From Methanobacteriota archaeon (GTDB lineage Archaea; Thermoplasmatota; Poseidoniia; Poseidoniales; Thalassarchaeaceae): a stretch of 12,000 nt of DNA. The stretch covers positions 16,511-28,510 of the forward strand of contig PAYF01000021.1 in the NCBI GenBank assembly GCA_002714745.1, written 5' to 3'. The stretch's first letter is position 1. The number at the start of each line of letters is the position of its first letter. Below are positions 1 through 7,419 of the stretch, in pieces. The translations under genes and the position numbers were made by a program. The notes under the pieces are model-generated. The model worked only from the letters and a program-made list of their open reading frames with translations. It did no database searches and was not told the origin of the DNA.

Positions 1-78
1 AGGATAAGCAGTATGAGTAGTTTCGTAATCCTATTCATCGTCATGCTGCCAATCATCCTGCCCAGACTGGTCGTCTAA
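1..78 (+). CDS. C-terminal end of a hydrophobic (membrane) protein, partial at the window edge
   Basis: The first reading frame is open from base 1 to a TAA at 76-78. The 25 visible codons end in a strongly hydrophobic stretch (FVILFIVMLPIILP) followed by RLVV, as expected for the last transmembrane helix of an integral membrane protein. An internal ATG at 13 could instead start a 21-residue single-helix peptide, but the frame continues upstream of it to the window edge, so a truncated longer gene is more likely. It converges on the signal peptidase gene, and the two stop codons overlap in the tetranucleotide CTAA (75-78). That arrangement recurs at both other convergent junctions here and favours a real gene end. 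Its function cannot be told from this fragment. Confidence 0.5.
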   Translation, partial: RISSMSSFVILFIVMLPIILPRLVV

Positions 79-893
79 TCCGACTCGTCTTTCCTGCGCT
101 CGGTAATTGCTTCCATCAGATATGGTGTTGCTATGATTGCCGCCACTACCATTCCAAGACTTCTCCAAGTTGAGTCAGTGACTTGCGAAGAGGTACCGGA
201 GATTGCTAATTTGGCTGCTCCAAGCCAGGGAATCTCGTTTGCGGCTACTCCGGTAATCCATTCGTCCTTGACAGCGAGAACCGGGTTACCGTTCTCGTCC
301 TTCAGTCCGTTGCCGCGGATGTAGGTCTCGCTGGCATCTGGATTGGTGGCCCTGAGCTGGTCGATATTGCATCCATTACTGTCTGGATTGTCTCCGGTGG
401 TCAGGTATCCCTCGTGCGGCGGTTCCCAACTGTCTATCTTCAGATCGTAAGTACCACCATGGTAATAGCATTCGTAGTCAAGTGTCCATGTGATGCTGTC
501 TACGTTAACCAGAGGAGTTCCTGGGACATCCCAACCACCTGATAAGTTTGCAACTGCCTTTAGGAGAGCCCTGTGGATTACAGGAGTATCTGAGCCTCCG
601 TTCTTGCGGTAGATGATTACATCCCCTGCCATGCCATGGGACTCATAACCAAAGTTCTCATTTCCTTCCTCTGTAGCCTCTACATAGGTCACTATCTCGA
701 CTCTTTCTGGATTCATCACAAGAACCAAATCGCCTGGATCGATGGCTCCGACAGATCCTTCGTCTTCGTGCATCATCGATCCCGACTCTACTACAACTAG
801 CGGAGGAAAAGATCCTGTTGCGACCCACATTGAACCTAACAGGATGGTCACTAGACCAATTGCAAACGTTACCTCCCTAGCGAGCACTGTCAT
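75..893 (-). CDS. Signal peptidase I, archaeal/ER (Sec11) type
   Basis: This is a membrane-bound S26B serine protease that removes signal peptides from secreted proteins on the outer face of the cytoplasmic membrane. The 272-residue protein has an N-terminal helix (about 8-28), then the box with the nucleophile, ESGSM, with Ser39. The general base is His107 in VIHR, where bacterial LepB has Lys; this is the archaeal and ER-type signature. The conserved GDN box lies at 167-169 with further Asp residues (171, 178). A second hydrophobic helix lies near the C terminus (about 244-260), followed by a short charged tail. The insert between the His and GDN boxes (about 112-160) is longer than in minimal Sec11 proteins. 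Its ATG directly follows the TAG of the upstream membrane-protein gene, and its ribosome binding site lies inside that gene, so the two are probably translationally coupled. The family call is firm; the substrate range is unknown. Confidence 0.93.
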   Translation of the reverse strand: MTVLAREVTFAIGLVTILLGSMWVATGSFPPLVVVESGSMMHEDEGSVGAIDPGDLVLVMNPERVEIVTYVEATEEGNENFGYESHGMAGDVIIYRKNGGSDTPVIHRALLKAVANLSGGWDVPGTPLVNVDSITWTLDYECYYHGGTYDLKIDSWEPPHEGYLTTGDNPDSNGCNIDQLRATNPDASETYIRGNGLKDENGNPVLAVKDEWITGVAANEIPWLGAAKLAISGTSSQVTDSTWRSLGMVVAAIIATPYLMEAITERRKDESD

Positions 894-1721
894 CTATTCC
901 TCCTCCTCGGAAGAAGAAGATCTCGGTCTAGAAGAAAATAACGTGGCAGCACAGACCAGAAGCAGTAGAATACTCACAGCGTCGTAATAGGGGGACGGTA
1001 CGTGAATCGCCGAAAACTCGTATAGTGAAGTTGTAATATCCAATGTTTGATCCATCTCGCCGCTCGGCCCTCTGAACATTCCGAGCGCTGAGTTAGCTGC
1101 GAGAAACAGTGCGAATAGCGAAGACATGATGATGATTGCCTGATTGACCATTGGATTCCTGAGAGCGAGTAGTCCTGGCAGGGTTTGTGAGAGGAGAGAA
1201 TCAGTAGTGTTCCACCAAGTGTTGTCATCGGCTGGAAGTGAGTTAGCTTCCTCACCTGTAGCAGCGAAGTGTGGGCGCATTGGTGTAATCGCATCGACTC
1301 TGTATTTCTTGCCGATGTTGATATTGTGAACCTGATAAAGCCCCATGAGACGAGCCTGATACCTAGTTCCGAGCATATCGGCTGCATCCTCGGCCTCCTT
1401 TCTGCGACGCAAGACCTCTGGCCTAGAGTCGATTAGGAGGATATTTTCCAGAATCTGCTTCTGGCCCCAGTAGACAAAAAATTCTGGAGCGGTATAGAAA
1501 GCGACGACTAGGCCTCCAACGAATGCCAACCAGCTCCAGGGAACGAGATGCTGCAAATCGGGGTCGCTGTAGCCTCCTAACATGAAGAGAAATAGGAATC
1601 CCCAGATTAGGGAAGCGACAGAGAGAATAGTGGAATACGTGATTATAGCAAAGTGTCGATCGGTCTGACTCTGCCACCAACGGCCGATGAATCCCTGCTT
1701 GGAGGTGCCTCTGCTCGCCAT
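894..1721 (-). CDS. Four-helix membrane protein of unknown function, coupled to signal peptidase
   Basis: I do not recognise the family. The 275-residue protein has two hydrophobic segments near the N terminus (about 25-47 and 61-84), a polar middle region of roughly 110 residues, and two more helices (about 193-215 and 245-264). It ends in a Ser-rich then Glu-rich tail (SSSSEEEE). The middle region starts with a charged, probably helical part (RRRKEAEDAADML, about 105-117) and contains Trp-rich polar sequence (DDNTWWNTTDSL). With an even number of helices both ends should lie on the same side, probably the cytoplasm given the basic N terminus. It is the first gene of a two-gene minus-strand unit with signal peptidase, with zero bases between stop and start, which suggests a linked role at the membrane, though no partnership can be shown from sequence. 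The start ATG at 1721 has no clear Shine-Dalgarno. Confidence 0.8.
   Translation of the reverse strand: MASRGTSKQGFIGRWWQSQTDRHFAIITYSTILSVASLIWGFLFLFMLGGYSDPDLQHLVPWSWLAFVGGLVVAFYTAPEFFVYWGQKQILENILLIDSRPEVLRRRKEAEDAADMLGTRYQARLMGLYQVHNINIGKKYRVDAITPMRPHFAATGEEANSLPADDNTWWNTTDSLLSQTLPGLLALRNPMVNQAIIIMSSLFALFLAANSALGMFRGPSGEMDQTLDITTSLYEFSAIHVPSPYYDAVSILLLLVCAATLFSSRPRSSSSEEEE
897..908 (-). promoter_or_regulatory. Ribosome binding site for signal peptidase, embedded in the upstream gene's Glu codons
   Basis: On the minus strand the last four sense codons of the upstream gene read GAG GAG GAG GAA, followed by TAG and then the ATG of signal peptidase. The polyglutamate codons therefore form a strong purine-rich Shine-Dalgarno sequence with GGAGG five bases before the ATG. 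The acidic tail of the upstream protein and the initiation signal of the downstream gene are the same bases. Confidence 0.75.
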
Positions 1722-1800
1722 TTATCTCTGCCCGGCGTCATGCTCTCCCGATTAGTGCCTTCCGACGAGTAGTTCATGCCGAAGTCAGCTATTTTGCAAG

Positions 1801-1810
1801 CACAATATCT
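1801..1810 (+). promoter_or_regulatory. Possible TATA-like element upstream of the PLC-like lipoprotein gene
   Basis: The 119 bp between the divergent genes starting at 1721 (minus) and 1841 (plus) must hold both promoters. The only AT-rich candidate facing right is CACAATATCT, centred about 35 bp before the GTG start. This would give a leader of about nine bases if transcription starts some 26 bp after the element. I see no comparably placed element for the leftward gene. This is a weak assignment. Confidence 0.25.
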
Positions 1811-1840
1811 ACTCCGATTGATTCATGTGCTTAGCCCGAA

Positions 1841-3010
1841 GTGACTGATTATATGCGAGAATGGGTCTCTGCTTTGCTCGTCTGTGCGCTTCTGGTCGCA
1901 GGTTGCACATCTCCTCCACCACCAGATATGGATGGTGACGGAATCACTGATTCCGAGGATGCTGATTTGGATGGTGACGGATACAACAACACAGTCGAGC
2001 TCGACTGTATGAGTGATGCTTGGAACTCGACTTCGATTCCGCCAGATGCCGATGCTGATGGTCAGTGCGATGCCCTTGACCCGGATATCGACGGTGACGG
2101 TTTACCCAACGAGTGGGAAGAAGAAAGAGGATTTGATCCTCAAGACCCTGAAAGTATGATGATATGCCATGGAGAGACGATTTATTGCTTGAGGACATAT
2201 GATGACTTCACATTCCCAGAGACACACAACGCGTATTCAACAGTCGAGGAACAGTTCCTAATTGGAGTTAATCACTACACCGGGTTACAATGGCAGTGGG
2301 ACGGTGGCATCAGGGCATTCATGGTCGATTCCCATCATCGTAGTTACGAGAATACCAGCGCAGAGGATGTGAGATTCTGCCACGGGACTGGGCAGTTCTT
2401 CCATCCTTGCCAGTTCGGTGAGTCCAATGCCTTCGAGTGGATTAGTCTGCTTGGCTCACTGATGGACAACAGTAGTGGTGATGTAGTGACACTGCTGATT
2501 GAGAATTATGTTCCAGCTGAACATCTTGAATTCCTGTTCAAGGAGACAGAGATGTACGAGAGAATCTACACACATACCCTCGGTGAACCGTGGCCCAGTC
2601 TGGGCGATTTGGTTCTAGCAGGAACTGATCTGGTGGTGTTTTGGGAGCAGTCTCAAAACGATGATTTTCCATGGTTACATGACTTCGGCGTGTTCAGTTG
2701 GACCACCGATTATGCAGAGAACAATCCCGAGGACATGACTTGTACAGTTTACAGAGGAGATGGGTCGCAACCGGTTTGGCACTTGAACAACTGGCTGACC
2801 AGCGCATTCGGGCTACCTGATCCTGTGAGGGCTGTAGATGTCAATGACTATGACAATCTTCTGGAAAGGGCGATTGAATGCTGGGAAATAATGGACAATA
2901 GGCCCACATTCGTCGCTGTAGACTACTGGGAAGAAGGAGAAATAACCAATGTAACAATCACCATGAACAAAATGTCACATTGGTCCGACCCGGTTCCTGA
3001 GCACCCTTAA
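1841..3010 (+). CDS. Lipoprotein with acidic calcium-binding-type repeats and a PLC-like phosphodiesterase domain
   Basis: This is a predicted surface lipoprotein of 389 residues. A signal sequence ends in a lipobox VAGC, giving lipidated Cys22 if the GTG at 1841 is the start; an ATG at 1853 (codon 5) is an alternative. A PPPP linker is followed by three acidic repeats of the thrombospondin-3/EF-hand-loop kind (DMDGDG at 29-34, DLDGDG at 42-47, DIDGDG at 82-87), which typically bind Ca2+. From about 120 onward it resembles the PI-PLC X-like phosphodiesterase superfamily, including plant PLC-like proteins: PETHNAYS with candidate catalytic His129, GGIRAFMVDSHH (155-166), FCHG with candidate second catalytic His181, then GDVVTLLIENYV and WPSLGDLV. 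Both histidines expected for PI-PLC-type chemistry are present. The substrate could be a phosphoinositide-like head group or another phosphodiester; sequence does not decide. It is a single gene followed by 42 bp before lhr. Confidence 0.82.
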   Translation: MTDYMREWVSALLVCALLVAGCTSPPPPDMDGDGITDSEDADLDGDGYNNTVELDCMSDAWNSTSIPPDADADGQCDALDPDIDGDGLPNEWEEERGFDPQDPESMMICHGETIYCLRTYDDFTFPETHNAYSTVEEQFLIGVNHYTGLQWQWDGGIRAFMVDSHHRSYENTSAEDVRFCHGTGQFFHPCQFGESNAFEWISLLGSLMDNSSGDVVTLLIENYVPAEHLEFLFKETEMYERIYTHTLGEPWPSLGDLVLAGTDLVVFWEQSQNDDFPWLHDFGVFSWTTDYAENNPEDMTCTVYRGDGSQPVWHLNNWLTSAFGLPDPVRAVDVNDYDNLLERAIECWEIMDNRPTFVAVDYWEEGEITNVTITMNKMSHWSDPVPEHP

Positions 3011-3052
3011 TTCGGTGCGAGGGTTTTCGGCTGTGCAATGAGGCGATGAGTC

Positions 3053-6034
3053 ATGTCGGACCAATTGAGCGGAGAACTCCACCCTCTCGTCTCAGGCTTG
3101 GTTCAAGACCTAGGATGGGATTTGACACCAATTCAGCAAGAGTCGATGCCGGGACTCTTGACGGGCGGACATCGGCTGTTGCTGGCCCCGACAGGGAGCG
3201 GTAAGACCGAGGCTGCGATACTGCCGCTGGCCTCTAGAGCTCTCTCAGAAGAATGGCAGGGTCTGTCAATTCTCTATGTGACTCCGCTCAGGGCCTTGAA
3301 TCGGGATATCGACAGAAGACTCGGGACGATGCTAGAGCCGTTGGGACTCAGTGTCGGACTGCGTCATGGAGACACCTCACAGAGTGAGAGGACTCGTCAA
3401 TCCCGATCACCGCCGAATCTACTGGTGACTACTCCCGAGACTCTTCAGATTATGCTGCTCGGCAGCCGCCTCAGACTGCATCTCGCTGGAGTTCGTGCCA
3501 TCGTAATCGACGAGGTTCACGATCTGGCAGCATCCGAACGCGGCTCGCAACTACTGGTCGGAATCTCAAGAGTTGAGGAGTACTGTAAAGAGCAGATTCA
3601 ACGAGTGGGTCTGTCGGCAACTGTCGGTAACCCCAATGAGATGGCGAGGTGGATGCATGGTGATGCAGAGCCTGTACACGGGCCTGCCCCTCGGACGACG
3701 AAGATTGAAGTGCATAGGGAAAGAATTCTGCCCGAAGACGAGGTCATGTCCGTTGAATGGTCAATTTCTCCTAGTTCGGTTGCAGCATTCAGATCACTAT
3801 CTCAGACGCTGCTCGAGGATTATCCCTCTCTAGTCTTCGTGAACTCAAGAAGCGCGGCGGAGACAGTCGCTCAAAGGTTGTCTCGACTCTCACCTGAACT
3901 GACAATAGGTGTACATCACGGGAGTCTGGCAGCTGAGACCAGGCGAGAGATGGAAAATTCTCTGCGTGCAGGCAATCTCCATGCCTTAATCTGCACCAGT
4001 AGTCTGGAGCTTGGTATAGACATCGGTACGATTCGAAGAGTGCATCAAATACAGAGTCCGAGGGCTGTGGATAGGATGTTGCAGAGGCTGGGTAGAGCCG
4101 AGCACCACATGGGCGGCACTGGACGGGGGAGGGTTTTGGCTTGGGATGCAGACGGCATATCCGAGGCTGCAGTTATTGCCCGCAGGGCGATGGAAGGGGA
4201 GATTGAAGGGGTTGAATGGAGAACCAATCCGGGGATCGTAGTCAGCAACCAGCTTCTCCAGATGTCGATTGAGCGGGGAGTAGTTCCACTTGATATGGCC
4301 ACCGAGATTTTTCTGAAATGTTCCATTTTATCTGATTGGTCACACGAGTCGACTCTAGCATTACTCAGAGTACTCGATGAGCGCTGGCTGCTCCGACTGA
4401 TTGAAAATCCTGCTGAGTCGGACGTTACGACTTGGTCTTCGAAGTTGTGGGCTGAACTCGCCTCTAGGAGCAAAGGGGAAGCTCCTGCTGAGCGTCCATC
4501 TTGGGAAGAGGAGGTGTCGGATTCTGACAAGGAGAAATGGAGAAGGCAGATGCTACAGGCCCTTCCAGAGTCTCTCAAGAAAGGCTGGTTCTCTCCAGCA
4601 GGCAGACTAGGGAAGACTCGTGGAGACCACTTCTCAATGATTCCCGATGAGATGTCCTACAGAGTCAGAGATGCTGTGACTCGTCGGGTCTTGGGTTCAG
4701 TAGACGAGGCTTTTGTGCTCTCTCTGGGAGATGGCACTGGCGAGTCTTTTGGAAGGACTCGCAGATTCGTCATGGCTGGACGTACCTGGGAGATTATCGA
4801 TGCAGACCCTGAGCAGGAAGAGTTGTTGGTAGCGCCAGTGAAGGAGAGTGGAGAGGCTCCAATCTGGGCCGGAGAACTGCCGCCAGTACCTCGCGAGGTG
4901 GCTGAGGAAGTTGGGCGACTGCGCAGAAGCGCCGCCATAGAAATTGGAGTATTACCTGATGAGAATGAATGTCTGCCATTCTCTTCCTATCCATTATCTG
5001 AGATTGCAGCAGAGACCATTGTCTCAAGTGTTGCAGAGCATCTGGATGCAACAGGTGTACTTCCTGACAACAAGACGATGACTGTGGAGGACAGAGACGG
5101 AACCATCGTACTGAACACCTGTTGCGGATCCAAGATTAACGAGACTCTAGCCCACTTCATCCAAGCCATGGGCTCAATGCTACAAGGTAAGATGGGGAGA
5201 GCTCTGGTGGATCCGTATAGAATCTCGTTCCAAGTTCCCGGGATGACTGCAAGCAACGTAATCGAGTGGTTGCAAGAGACGCCTTCTAATGCACTCCCGT
5301 CTATTCTCAGGATGACCATTCCGAACGGACTTGCTGTCAGGTGGCGAGTAGTGCAAGTAGCACGAAGGATGGGTGTTCTCGCCAAGGGAGTAGATCCGAG
5401 AAAGGTCAACCTAGAGGGGTTAATGGAGCGGTATCGAGGGACTCCTGTAATCGAGGAGTCACTCGACAAACTATTCCACGAGAGAATGGACATCGACGCC
5501 ACCGTGGATGTGATGAGAGAGATCCAGAATGGCGCAGTCGAAGTTTCTCACACGGCTACTGGTCCACTCGGGATGAGCCCTAAAGGAGAACGTGACTTGT
5601 TACTCCCATCTTGGTCGGACAATGAGCTCAGAGAGCGCCTTGAAATTCGTCTCGTGAATGAGCGAGCGGTGTTAATCTGCCTAAACTGCCAGAGTAAGCG
5701 ACGAGGCCGAGTGGGCAGAATGGAAGAGAGAATCGAAGATTGCTCTTCTTGCGGCGGGAGGATGTTGGCTTGCGCCCCTGAAAGAATGGAGGCGATGTTG
5801 GCAGATTGGGTTTCGAGCAGAGATCCCACAATCAGAGGGAAGATGGAGAAGAACGCCGAATTGGTTCGCAACCACGGGGTTGAGGCAGTGATATGTCTGA
5901 TGGGTCGAGGAATAGCAGAGGAGACTGCTACACGGATTATGCGCGGGCATGTGAAGGGAGAGAGAATTAAATTGCTAAGATCGATTCACAATGCTGAGTT
6001 GAAGTACGCGCGTACTCGAAGATACTGGTCGTGA
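3053..6034 (+). CDS. lhr: Lhr-family ATP-dependent helicase, archaeal type
   Basis: This is a large superfamily 2 helicase (993 residues). Members translocate on single-stranded nucleic acid and unwind DNA or RNA:DNA hybrids in repair or RNA metabolism. The motifs run in order: a Q-like LTPIQ (24-28), Walker A APTGSGKT (45-52), TPLRALNRD (77-85), TTPE (126-129), DEVH (153-156), SAT (188-190), the FVNSR region, SSLELGIDIG and motif VI QRLGRAEH (344-351). Next come the winged-helix region and the Lhr core domain, recognisable by VLGSVDEAF and the later MAGRTWEI and GELPPVPREVAEEVGRLRR. The C terminus has two CxxC pairs (Cys876/879 and Cys897/900), likely a zinc site, followed by the helical segment LMGRGIAEETATRIMRG and ARTRRYW seen in archaeal Lhr proteins. 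Motif VI has Glu where most relatives have Gly (GRAGH). A weak Shine-Dalgarno (GAGG, 3040) precedes the ATG. Confidence 0.94.
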   Translation: MSDQLSGELHPLVSGLVQDLGWDLTPIQQESMPGLLTGGHRLLLAPTGSGKTEAAILPLASRALSEEWQGLSILYVTPLRALNRDIDRRLGTMLEPLGLSVGLRHGDTSQSERTRQSRSPPNLLVTTPETLQIMLLGSRLRLHLAGVRAIVIDEVHDLAASERGSQLLVGISRVEEYCKEQIQRVGLSATVGNPNEMARWMHGDAEPVHGPAPRTTKIEVHRERILPEDEVMSVEWSISPSSVAAFRSLSQTLLEDYPSLVFVNSRSAAETVAQRLSRLSPELTIGVHHGSLAAETRREMENSLRAGNLHALICTSSLELGIDIGTIRRVHQIQSPRAVDRMLQRLGRAEHHMGGTGRGRVLAWDADGISEAAVIARRAMEGEIEGVEWRTNPGIVVSNQLLQMSIERGVVPLDMATEIFLKCSILSDWSHESTLALLRVLDERWLLRLIENPAESDVTTWSSKLWAELASRSKGEAPAERPSWEEEVSDSDKEKWRRQMLQALPESLKKGWFSPAGRLGKTRGDHFSMIPDEMSYRVRDAVTRRVLGSVDEAFVLSLGDGTGESFGRTRRFVMAGRTWEIIDADPEQEELLVAPVKESGEAPIWAGELPPVPREVAEEVGRLRRSAAIEIGVLPDENECLPFSSYPLSEIAAETIVSSVAEHLDATGVLPDNKTMTVEDRDGTIVLNTCCGSKINETLAHFIQAMGSMLQGKMGRALVDPYRISFQVPGMTASNVIEWLQETPSNALPSILRMTIPNGLAVRWRVVQVARRMGVLAKGVDPRKVNLEGLMERYRGTPVIEESLDKLFHERMDIDATVDVMREIQNGAVEVSHTATGPLGMSPKGERDLLLPSWSDNELRERLEIRLVNERAVLICLNCQSKRRGRVGRMEERIEDCSSCGGRMLACAPERMEAMLADWVSSRDPTIRGKMEKNAELVRNHGVEAVICLMGRGIAEETATRIMRGHVKGERIKLLRSIHNAELKYARTRRYWS

Positions 6035-6070
6035 CGAAAGCGCTATGCACGGAGTTCACATCGTCACACT

Positions 6071-6613
6071 GTGCTGATTGGACTTACTGGCCGCTACGCC
6101 TCAGGTAAATCAACTGTTGTTGATTGGCTTGTTTCGAAGGGATTCGCAAGTGAATCCTGCTCTGACTCAATTCGTGTTTATCTCAAAGAAAACGGAGTTG
6201 AAGAGTCTCGGGAGAACCTAATCGAAGGTGGTAATGAATTGCGCAGAAAAGGCGGCCCTGGCATTCTAGCTGAAATGTTACTTGACAGATTAGACGGAAA
6301 GGATGCAGTAATCGACTCGATACGAACACCTGGTGAAGTCGAAGCCTTACGGGAGCGTGAAGATTTCATCCTAATCGAAGTTCAAGCAGGGATGGAAGCA
6401 CGCTGGCAAAGGGCACAGTCTCGTGGGAGAACTGGGGATATTTCTGACAAGGAGACTTTCTTCGCCAATGAAGAGATAGAGGCCGTTGCCAAGGATGAGT
6501 CAGGACAGGCTCTGAATGCAACCGCTGCAATGGCGGATTTAATTTTGGTCAATGATGGTTCAGTCGAGGATTTGTACTCAGATTTAGACGAGATTCTGGG
6601 ACGTCTTTCCTAA
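6071..6613 (+). CDS. UPF0200-family P-loop nucleotide kinase-like protein
   Basis: This is a 180-residue single-domain P-loop protein related to dephospho-CoA kinase and nucleoside monophosphate kinases. It opens directly with the nucleotide-binding loop, LIGLTGRYASGKST (Gly7, Lys13, Ser14, Thr15), as expected for an intact N terminus and supporting the GTG start at 6071. Further family landmarks are a Ser-Asp-Ser-Ile-Arg segment after strand 2, AVIDSIRTPGEVEAL (Walker B-like, about 95-108), the Arg-rich lid RWQRAQSRGRTGD, and the C-terminal MADLILVNDGSVEDL, which closely follows the archaeal UPF0200 pattern. The true substrate of this family is not established as far as I know. It lies 36 bp after lhr on the same strand and could be cotranscribed. 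Its TAA overlaps the stop of the convergent dCMP deaminase gene by four bases (CTAA). Confidence 0.88.
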   Translation: MLIGLTGRYASGKSTVVDWLVSKGFASESCSDSIRVYLKENGVEESRENLIEGGNELRRKGGPGILAEMLLDRLDGKDAVIDSIRTPGEVEALREREDFILIEVQAGMEARWQRAQSRGRTGDISDKETFFANEEIEAVAKDESGQALNATAAMADLILVNDGSVEDLYSDLDEILGRLS

Positions 6614-7047
6614 GCCTGCCTGACATTCACTTCGGCTTCCTTCATCATCGCTGATGCCGTTGCGAAATCATCCTGCCATCTTTCTGGTATTTCGATATCA
6701 GCAGGGTAGACTACCTCTGAAACTCCAGCTTGGATGAGGGATCTGGTACATCTGGAGCAAGGTGGCCATGTGACGTATGCGGTATTGCCTTTGAGAGAGA
6801 CGCCTGTTCTGGCCGCATGCATAATCGCATTCTCCTCTGCATGACAGATTAGGGGGTACTTCTTCTCACGATCTGAAAGCCTCTCCTCATCGTCCTTAAT
6901 GCCGCGAGGGAAGCCGTTGAATCCGGTCGAGCGAATCTCTCTGTCCTCACCTACTACCACGCATCCGACCTTCGTAGATGGGTCCTTGCTCCAGGTGGAG
7001 ATATGGGCGGCTAGGTCGAGGAATCTCTTGTCCCACTTCTCGCTCAT
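6610..7047 (-). CDS. Deoxycytidylate (dCMP) deaminase
   Basis: This zinc-dependent cytosolic enzyme converts dCMP to dUMP, the substrate for thymidylate synthesis. The 145-residue protein is a complete cytidine/deoxycytidylate deaminase fold. It has the opening SKDPSTKVGCVVV (20-32) and the NGFPRG substrate loop (44-49) typical of dCMP deaminases. The zinc and proton-shuttle motif HAE gives His69 and Glu71, and PCSRC gives Cys97 and Cys100. It is the last gene of the minus-strand group folC, small membrane protein, dCMP deaminase. A clear Shine-Dalgarno (GAGGTG) overlaps the stop of the preceding gene. Placement behind a folate-type ligase fits shared thymidylate/one-carbon metabolism, but that link is inferred. 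The family also includes ComEB-like proteins of similar activity. Confidence 0.93.
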   Translation of the reverse strand: MSEKWDKRFLDLAAHISTWSKDPSTKVGCVVVGEDREIRSTGFNGFPRGIKDDEERLSDREKKYPLICHAEENAIMHAARTGVSLKGNTAYVTWPPCSRCTRSLIQAGVSEVVYPADIEIPERWQDDFATASAMMKEAEVNVRQA

Positions 7048-7052
7048 ATTGG

Positions 7053-7058
7053 CACCTC
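7053..7058 (-). promoter_or_regulatory. Shine-Dalgarno for dCMP deaminase
   Basis: The minus strand reads GAGGTG followed by five bases and the ATG at 7047. Its first two bases are part of the TGA stop of the upstream small membrane protein gene, so termination and initiation are adjacent and translation of the two genes is likely coupled. Confidence 0.75.
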
Positions 7059-7380
7059 AGGGTCGGCCACCGGGTGGGTCGTTATCTCGGTTCGCCTCGG
7101 ACCTGCTGGGATCATAACCCTCCCAGACAGATGGATTGGAGTAACAGTCGGGGTCGTCCTCGTCTGCCTGACCTCCTTTGTCGTTGTCAATGCTATCACC
7201 GCAGTTGCCCTCTGAAACTGCCGATTTAGGGAGGAGGTTGTCGACTCCTCCTGCTGAGGCGAGAACAATTAGAATGCCTAGGAGGGCAATAGTTAGTCCA
7301 GCGAGAATAACTTTCGAAGCAGAGTCCTTGGACTCAACGACGACTTTCACTTCGACCTTGTCATCCGACTTCTCTGCCAT
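7057..7380 (-). CDS. Small single-pass membrane protein with a Cys-bracketed acidic loop
   Basis: This is a 107-residue protein of unknown function. A charged N-terminal segment (about 1-23) precedes one hydrophobic helix (about 24-44, VILAGLTIALLGILIVLA) and a polar tail. The tail contains Cys60 and Cys79 flanking an Asn/Asp-rich stretch (GDSIDNDKGGQADEDDPD), very like the C-DG-DNDGDG-D-DPDC modules found in secreted proteins of several bacteria and archaea; such loops suggest Ca2+ binding closed by a disulfide, with the tail outside the cell. I chose the ATG at 7380, which has GGTGG 12 bases upstream. A TTG at 7401 would add seven residues (MRWFSRS) and is less likely. It sits between folC and dCMP deaminase on the same strand but has no obvious metabolic link to either. 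It ends in a Pro/Gly-rich DPPGGRP. Confidence 0.72.
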   Translation of the reverse strand: MAEKSDDKVEVKVVVESKDSASKVILAGLTIALLGILIVLASAGGVDNLLPKSAVSEGNCGDSIDNDKGGQADEDDPDCYSNPSVWEGYDPSRSEANRDNDPPGGRP

Positions 7381-7419
7381 ACTACGCGAGAACCACCGCA
7401 AGTCATCATACTTGGGTTC

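Noticed and set aside
1921..2096. Tandem DNA repeat in the lipoprotein gene (GGTGACGG occurs three times)
   Set aside because: The repeats are irregularly spaced and explained by the DxDGDG protein motif; they are not a DNA-level array.
4045..4578. Long antisense open frames within lhr, folC and serS
   Set aside because: They show Ser/Arg-rich low-information translations without domains and are fully overlapped by genes with strong family motifs.
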